Shown here: positions 13,925 to 18,121 of the stretch, one piece after another
Position numbering within the stretch: position 1 is the first letter of the stretch
How the letters are laid out: each line of letters opens with the position of its first letter
Assembly: GCA_023229065.1 (NCBI GenBank)
Contig: JALNZZ010000028.1
Coordinates: forward strand, 1-18,121
Direction of reading: 5' to 3'
Source: Porticoccaceae bacterium
GTDB lineage: Bacteria; Pseudomonadota; Gammaproteobacteria; Pseudomonadales; Porticoccaceae
DNA length: 18,121 nt
The notes under the pieces: model-generated
What the model was told of the DNA's origin: nothing
What the model saw: only the letters and a program-made list of their open reading frames with translations
The model's database searches: none
Position numbers and translations under genes: made by a program

Positions 13925-14665
13925 CTATGCTGTGAAATGGGCTGGCTGTGAAGCGGGCTGGCGCAGGCAGGCCATGGCTGCGGCGATATAGTCGTCAGCC
14001 AGGCGGGCAAGATCACCCCCTTCACCCGAGGCATTAGCCACCAGCTCTCCCAACCTACGGGCACAGTCGCCGTCGCGACTTGTCAGACTGGACTCGAGCC
14101 TGGCATGAAAAGCAGCCAGCGCCTGGGCTGTCGGTGCCGCAGCAACCCCGGTACGCCACTGGTGATAGATAATCACCCGCTCGACAAAATTCTCCCTGAG
14201 CAGCGTCTCCTGCAAATGCCTCTCTTCAACCACTGGCAAAGCAGGGAAGCGCGCCATGATAGCGGCGGCAAACAAACCTGCTCCGCTGGCCACCACCGCG
14301 CCACTGGTGTCGAAGATTGCCACCCCTTCTGTACCGCAGCTAGGGGATCCCTTCTTGAAAATAAATCCCGACAGTTGTGCCACCTCTGACTCCCGCGCCA
14401 GACTGTAGGCTTTGAGCGCATCAGTGACGTCCTGTTTTTTGTTTTTGACGCCGACGACACGCAGCTCATTATCCATCATCACCAGGCGAATGGGCGGTCG
14501 CGGGACCCCGAGCCCAATACCGACCTCAGGACAGAAAGGGTGAAAATCAAAATACGCCGTAAGCGTGTCGACAATATAACTATTGCGCTTGTGATCGCCG
14601 TCATAGCGCACAGGATTACCCAGCAAGCAACTGCTGACCCCGACTGGAATTCTGTCAATAGACAT
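13925..14665 (-). CDS. DUF523 protein with shortened DUF1722-like tail
   Basis: 246 residues. The N-terminal 160 are the DUF523 domain: IPVGVSSCLLGNPVRYDGDHKRN, FCPEVGIGLGVPRPPIRL and GFIFKKGSPSCGTEGVAIF, with the conserved cysteines SSC, FCPE and PSCG that could bind a metal or thiol. Biochemical role is unknown. The tail starts LLRENFVERVIIYHQWR, the opening of DUF1722 as found in E. coli YbgA-type fusions (about 320 aa), but then diverges and ends some 70 residues early. The truncated tail is either a divergent or a decaying domain. ATG 14665 overlaps the rimI stop by 11 bases, so translation is probably coupled. Confidence 0.85.
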   Translation of the reverse strand: MSIDRIPVGVSSCLLGNPVRYDGDHKRNSYIVDTLTAYFDFHPFCPEVGIGLGVPRPPIRLVMMDNELRVVGVKNKKQDVTDALKAYSLARESEVAQLSGFIFKKGSPSCGTEGVAIFDTSGAVVASGAGLFAAAIMARFPALPVVEERHLQETLLRENFVERVIIYHQWRTGVAAAPTAQALAAFHARLESSLTSRDGDCARRLGELVANASGEGGDLARLADDYIAAAMACLRQPASQPAHFTA

Positions 14666-15107
14666 AGGCCATAATCCAGGCATCTTCGCGAGGCTGCTCC
14701 GCCGCCCCAGGCAATGCCGGGTAGTATCCCTTGCGGGTACCCTGGCGAGTGAATCCCATACGCTGATAGAGGTCGATGGCGCGCTGATTCGATGCTCGCA
14801 CTTCAAGAAAGATACTGCGGGCATGGGAGCGATTCAGTTCGATCAAGCGTGCTACCAAGGCCGCGCCGTAACCCCTTCCCTGCCGCGTACGGCAGACCAC
14901 AACGTTGAACAGCTCAGCCTCATCCAGCACGCGATTAAAAATCAAAAAGCCCGCAGCAACACCATCTTCCTCCAGCATCAGTACCCGATGATTAGCGAGG
15001 CTCTCGGCAAGCTGGCCGCGACTCCAGGGAAAGGGCGTGACAGCACTGTCAATGGCGACTAGCGCGGAGAGGTCGGCGGGAATGGCATCGCGAATAACGG
15101 CGCTCAT
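14655..15107 (-). CDS. rimI: Ribosomal protein S18-alanine N-acetyltransferase RimI
   Basis: 150-residue GNAT acetyltransferase that acetylates the N-terminal alanine of ribosomal protein S18. The acetyl-CoA loop is CRTRQGRGYGAALV (72-85); FLEVRASNQRAIDLYQRMGF (100-119) is the classic RimI signature with the catalytic Glu102 and Tyr114, equivalent to E103 and Y115 of E. coli. The N-terminus carries the usual PFPWSRGQLAESL substrate-side motif. I use ATG 15107 (GGAG 9 bases upstream) over a TTG five codons upstream. It follows the HolD-like gene, as holD-rimI do in E. coli, and overlaps the DUF523 gene. Confidence 0.95.
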   Translation of the reverse strand: MSAVIRDAIPADLSALVAIDSAVTPFPWSRGQLAESLANHRVLMLEEDGVAAGFLIFNRVLDEAELFNVVVCRTRQGRGYGAALVARLIELNRSHARSIFLEVRASNQRAIDLYQRMGFTRQGTRKGYYPALPGAAEQPREDAWIMAYVY

Positions 15108-15113
15108 AGCATC

Positions 15114-15188
15114 AAACTCCAAATGAGTTTAGGCACAAAATCCGCTTGCAAAAGCCCCTTTTACAACAGGCTTATCGGCACAAACTCA
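15114..15188 (-). promoter_or_regulatory. Mutually exclusive hairpin candidates before rimI
   Basis: Read on the minus strand, TGAGTTT (15182-15188, containing the holD stop), AAACTCA (15124-15130) and GAGTTT (15114-15119) can pair 1:2 or 2:3. Pair 2:3 buries the rimI GGAG site in its stem. The stems are 6-7 bp and AT-rich, so stability is low. Confidence 0.25.
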
Positions 15189-15986
15189 GTCGGCCAAAAA
15201 GCGAATGGCCTGCCAGGTTTCGGCCTTGAGGGACGGCGTCTTCTCCATATCGTGCAGCGAGTGGGTAACGATTCCCCGGCCACCCCAGGCAAAGTCGTGT
15301 TGGTAGCCCGCTTCAAATGTGGCATCGATGCCGCAGGCCCGCGCGGCGACCTCGCCCATCAACAGTACGGTTTCATAATTCTGCAGGCGCTGTTTGGCCT
15401 GGAGAAACACGCTGAGATATTCCCGGGCAGCAGCGAGGGTGGCACCCCCTTGCAAGCCGAGCCCCGAGGACGGCGGCCAATCAATCAGATCCACAGAGGG
15501 CAGACCCTGCCCCACAGCACCGATGGCCTTGAGCAGATTGGTGAGCATGGTGATCTGTACCGGCGTCGGCCTCTGGGCGGGGGGCATGGCACTTATCACG
15601 GCTACCGAGGCGGGCTGCCAGAATCCGAGCCGACACAGGAAAGGCTCGGCGCTGGGCTCGATCCCAGCTGCGGCCGGAACAGCTAGGGGGCCCTTGTTAG
15701 CGGAGCGCACCCGGTCCGAACTGCCCATTTCCTGGGGACGGACCAGACTGGGGGCGCTATCCAGGGCCGCAAGCACCTCGGCACCTCTGGCCCCCTGACG
15801 GACGACATCCGCCTCTGCTGGTGCTGGGGCATCTCTCACCTCCTCCAGAGGAGACACATGCTGCCGAGAGACGCTGTCATCCGGTGCCTCGTCAGGCACC
15901 ACTTCGTCCCGAGGCACATAGCGCACAATACCCAGACTGGCGAGATACCAGTTGCGCCTGGCGCTGGCTGCCCCGGTGGTCAACAC
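15186..15986 (-). CDS. holD: DNA polymerase III psi subunit (HolD)-like protein
   Basis: 266 residues. The N-terminal ARRNWYLASLGIVRYVPRD (about 9-27) matches the conserved psi peptide (compare SRRDWQLQQLGITQW in E. coli) that anchors psi to the DnaX clamp loader. A low-complexity, Pro/Ala/Glu-rich linker (about 28-110) follows, then a globular C-terminal region with VLLMGEVAARACGI that should take the chi-binding role. It is far longer than E. coli psi (137 aa), like the hard-to-recognise psi of pseudomonads. The neighbour rimI supports the call. The start is GTG 15986 with GGAGGGGG about 10 bases upstream, at the end of leuA; a TTG at 15983 is equally possible. Confidence 0.72.
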   Translation of the reverse strand: MLTTGAASARRNWYLASLGIVRYVPRDEVVPDEAPDDSVSRQHVSPLEEVRDAPAPAEADVVRQGARGAEVLAALDSAPSLVRPQEMGSSDRVRSANKGPLAVPAAAGIEPSAEPFLCRLGFWQPASVAVISAMPPAQRPTPVQITMLTNLLKAIGAVGQGLPSVDLIDWPPSSGLGLQGGATLAAAREYLSVFLQAKQRLQNYETVLLMGEVAARACGIDATFEAGYQHDFAWGGRGIVTHSLHDMEKTPSLKAETWQAIRFLAD

Positions 15987-15990
15987 AGTG

Positions 15991-17535
15991 TCACACCCCC
16001 TCCAGCTGGGGATGGAGGCGACCCGGTGTCACCAGCAGGTTGAGGGCATGGAGATAGGCGCGGGCGCTGGCTACCAATACATCGGTATCGGCGCCCTGGC
16101 CATTGACGATACGGCCTTCTTTTTCCAGCCGCACGGTGACTTCCCCCTGCGCCTCGGTGCCTTCCGTTACAGCATTCACCGAGTACAGTTGCAAGTTGGT
16201 CTCGCTGTTCACCAGCTTTTCGATGGCCTTGAAAATAGCGTCCACGGCACCATCGCCTTCCGCCACAACCCGCTGCAAATCGCCATCAACCCGAATGGCA
16301 AGATCGGCGCGGGGGGCCTGACCGGTGCGGGAGACCACTTCCATGGTGACCAGGCTGTATTTTTCCGGCAGCTCCTGACTCTGTACTTCCGATACCAGGG
16401 CCTGCAAGTCTTCGTCGTAGATTTCCCGCTTCTTGTCCGCCAGCTCTTTAAAGCGAGCGAAGGCGGCGGCCAACTCTTCCTTGGTATCAAAGCTGATGCC
16501 CAGCGCTTCAAGGCGACTGGCGAAGGCAGCACGACCGGACAGCTTGCCAAGCACGATGCGGTTGGCGCCCCAGCCCACATCCTGGGCGCGCATGATCTCG
16601 TAAGTCTCGCGGTGCTTGAGCACGCCATCCTGGTGAATGCCAGACTCGTGGGCAAAAGCGTTGGCGCCGACAATAGCCTTGTTGGGCTGCACAGGGAAAC
16701 CCGTGATGCTCGACACCAGTCGCGAGGTGGGTACGATATGGCTGATATCGATACCGGTTTCCACCGGATAGCGGTCTTTGCGGGTGCGAACAGCCATCAC
16801 GATCTCTTCCAGCGCAGCATTGCCTGCCCGTTCGCCGAGGCCGTTGATGGTGCACTCCACTTGGCGGGCGCCGTTCAACACTGCCGACAGGGAGTTGGCC
16901 ACCGCCAACCCTAAATCGTTGTGGCAATGCACCGAGAAGATTGCCTTGTCGGCGTTGGGGACGGCCTGAATCAAACGGCCGATCATGGCACCGTACTCTT
17001 CCGGCTCACCGTAGCCGACAGTATCGGGAATATTGATGGTGCCGGCACCGGCATCGATAGCCGCCTCGATGACGCGACAGGCAAACTCAAACTCGGTGCG
17101 GCTTCCATCCTCCAGGGAGAATTCCACATCGCCCACCAGGTTGCGGGCCAGCTTCACAGCGCTGACAGCCTGCTCCAGCACCTGCTCCGGGCGCATTTGG
17201 AGCTTGTATTCCATATGAATAGGCGAGGTGGCAATAAAGGTGTGGATACGCGCACGCTTAGCACCTTTAAGCGCCTCGGCAGCGCGCTCGATATCGGGCC
17301 TGACCGCCCGTGCGAGGCTGCACACTGTGCTGTCGACAATGGTGTCGGCGATGGCTTTTACCGCTTCGAAATCGCCGGGACTGGAGATAGCGAAGCCTGC
17401 CTCGATGACATCCACACGCAACTTCTCCAGATTGCGAGCAATGCGCAGCTTTTCATCCCGGGTCATGGAAGCGCCGGGGCTCTGCTCACCATCGCGCAGG
17501 GTGGTGTCAAAAATAATGAGGCGGTCTTTGGTCAT
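15991..17535 (-). CDS. leuA: 2-isopropylmalate synthase LeuA
   Basis: First committed enzyme of leucine synthesis: condenses acetyl-CoA with 2-ketoisovalerate. 514 residues, the normal bacterial length. The TIM-barrel domain opens with IIFDTTLRDGEQSPGASM (7-24), has SVHCHNDLGLAVANS (201-215) with metal-binding His203 and His205, and NGLGERAGNAALEE; ANAFAHESGIHQDG is the linker-side motif. The C-terminal leucine-feedback domain covers about 390-514 (KYSLVTMEVVSRTGQAPRADLAIRVDG). ATG 17535 has AGGAG 7 bases upstream. The upstream gap of 89 bases shows no leucine-rich leader peptide. The HolD-like gene begins 4 bases after its stop, and pssA lies upstream in the same direction. Confidence 0.97.
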   Translation of the reverse strand: MTKDRLIIFDTTLRDGEQSPGASMTRDEKLRIARNLEKLRVDVIEAGFAISSPGDFEAVKAIADTIVDSTVCSLARAVRPDIERAAEALKGAKRARIHTFIATSPIHMEYKLQMRPEQVLEQAVSAVKLARNLVGDVEFSLEDGSRTEFEFACRVIEAAIDAGAGTINIPDTVGYGEPEEYGAMIGRLIQAVPNADKAIFSVHCHNDLGLAVANSLSAVLNGARQVECTINGLGERAGNAALEEIVMAVRTRKDRYPVETGIDISHIVPTSRLVSSITGFPVQPNKAIVGANAFAHESGIHQDGVLKHRETYEIMRAQDVGWGANRIVLGKLSGRAAFASRLEALGISFDTKEELAAAFARFKELADKKREIYDEDLQALVSEVQSQELPEKYSLVTMEVVSRTGQAPRADLAIRVDGDLQRVVAEGDGAVDAIFKAIEKLVNSETNLQLYSVNAVTEGTEAQGEVTVRLEKEGRIVNGQGADTDVLVASARAYLHALNLLVTPGRLHPQLEGV

Positions 17536-17624
17536 TCATAAGCTCCTGTCTGGGGTCGCCGATCGCGGGAATTTTCCCCCTGCCTGACGGGGTTTGCAAT
17601 CGGCAAGGCGCGATAAAAAAGGCT

Positions 17625-18121
17625 TCACCGCTGGTCGTCAGCTGGCCTGTCAGTAACGTTGCTATCTGCAGTGGCATTAGAAAATGCTCTCCGCCTGCGG
17701 GCCTTGTGCCTCTGGTGAACCCACAGGGCCGGGCCGGACAAGGCGTAGATCACCGCCAATCCCAGCAACATCCGAGCCGGATCGATAAGGATGACGGCCA
17801 CCACCAGCGCCACGGCCAAAATAACTACAAAAGGAACACGCCCCCTGAGGTCCATACCTTTGAGGCTTTTATAACGCAGGTTGGATACCATCAGCAGGCC
17901 GGCGGTTGCCGTTACCAAAGCCGCGAGCAGCGCCAACGCGGTGGACGGCTGCTCGCCGTAACCACTCCACACCATGCCAGCCACCAGGGCGGCAGCAGAC
18001 GGGCTTGCCAGGCCGATAAAATAGCGTTTGTCGACAACGTCGACCTGGGTGTTGAAACGAGCCAGGCGCAGAGCGGCACAGGAGGCGTAGATAAAGGCGG
18101 CGGTCCAGCCCAGTTTACCAA
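17625..18121 (-). CDS. pssA: CDP-diacylglycerol-serine O-phosphatidyltransferase PssA, C-terminal part (partial)
   Basis: The 3' two thirds of a gene that enters from the window's right end; about 165 codons are visible. ASCAALRLARFNTQ and DKRYFIGLASPSAAALVAG are typical of the integral-membrane (CDP-alcohol transferase) class of PssA, the type found in Bacillus and pseudomonads, not the phospholipase-D-like enzyme of E. coli. Four or so hydrophobic helices and a basic, polar C-terminal tail (HQRHKARRRRAF) follow. It makes phosphatidylserine in the inner membrane. The catalytic DG-AR-G-D-D motif lies upstream of the window. pssA just before leuA matches the ilvC-pssA-leuA order of pseudomonad-like genomes. 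A GTG at 17984 is internal, not the start. Confidence 0.93.
   Translation of the reverse strand, partial: GKLGWTAAFIYASCAALRLARFNTQVDVVDKRYFIGLASPSAAALVAGMVWSGYGEQPSTALALLAALVTATAGLLMVSNLRYKSLKGMDLRGRVPFVVILAVALVVAVILIDPARMLLGLAVIYALSGPALWVHQRHKARRRRAFSNATADSNVTDRPADDQR

Noticed and set aside
17536..17624. Leucine leader peptide or terminator between pssA and leuA
   Set aside because: No run of Leu codons and no GC-rich stem before the six T residues (minus strand, 17615-17620).
1..18121. CRISPR array, rRNA, insertion sequence, phage structural or biosynthetic cluster
   Set aside because: No regularly spaced repeats, transposase, phage or multi-enzyme genes were seen; the only mobile trace is the integrase stub.

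Overview
The window looks like a chromosomal segment of a free-living, probably marine gammaproteobacterium. The evidence is gene order: the rpoD 3' end followed by tRNA-Ile2(CAU), a pssA - leuA pair, holD-rimI next to each other, and an NfeD/SPFH pair. I would guess a Cellvibrionales-like or Pseudomonas-related lineage, but that placement is inference from protein style, not a search.

Layout. (1) 1-311: the last codons of rpoD, a terminator hairpin whose loop carries a perfect -10 box, and tRNA-Ile2. (2) About 312-3100: a patchy accessory block. It has a 30-codon stub of a tyrosine recombinase just downstream of the tRNA, a DMT/EamA exporter, a small orphan reading frame, csaA, a damaged HigA-like antitoxin, and an apparently intact ParD-like/RelE-ParE toxin-antitoxin operon with its own promoter. 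This is what an eroded tRNA-linked integration site looks like. (3) 3103-5943: an uncharacterised 458-residue two-TM protein, a MarC-family membrane protein and a UDG-like protein. (4) 6165-9041: gcvP (glycine decarboxylase), alone, without gcvT or gcvH nearby. (5) 9094-13824, minus strand: a tight cluster of a small 2-TM protein, an NfeD-like protein, an SPFH/stomatin protein and a short-form (no DNA-binding domain) PutA. (6) 13925-18121, minus strand: pssA (partial), leuA, a HolD-like psi subunit, rimI and a DUF523 protein, several overlapping or separated by a few bases.

How the genes work together. Region 6 joins phospholipid and leucine synthesis to replisome and ribosome-modification genes in a conserved housekeeping order. 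Region 5 pairs a membrane-microdomain module (NfeD + SPFH) with proline catabolism. gcvP and putA converge. The toxin-antitoxin operon and recombinase stub are the only clear signs of gene transfer.

I do not see a large new defence or biosynthetic system. The most unusual signals are a perfect 14-bp inverted repeat with an inner 7-bp direct repeat covering the first codons of putA, the integrase stub beside tRNA-Ile2, a promoter candidate buried in the rpoD terminator, and an SD-led 13-codon frame overlapping the start of the 458-residue unknown gene.
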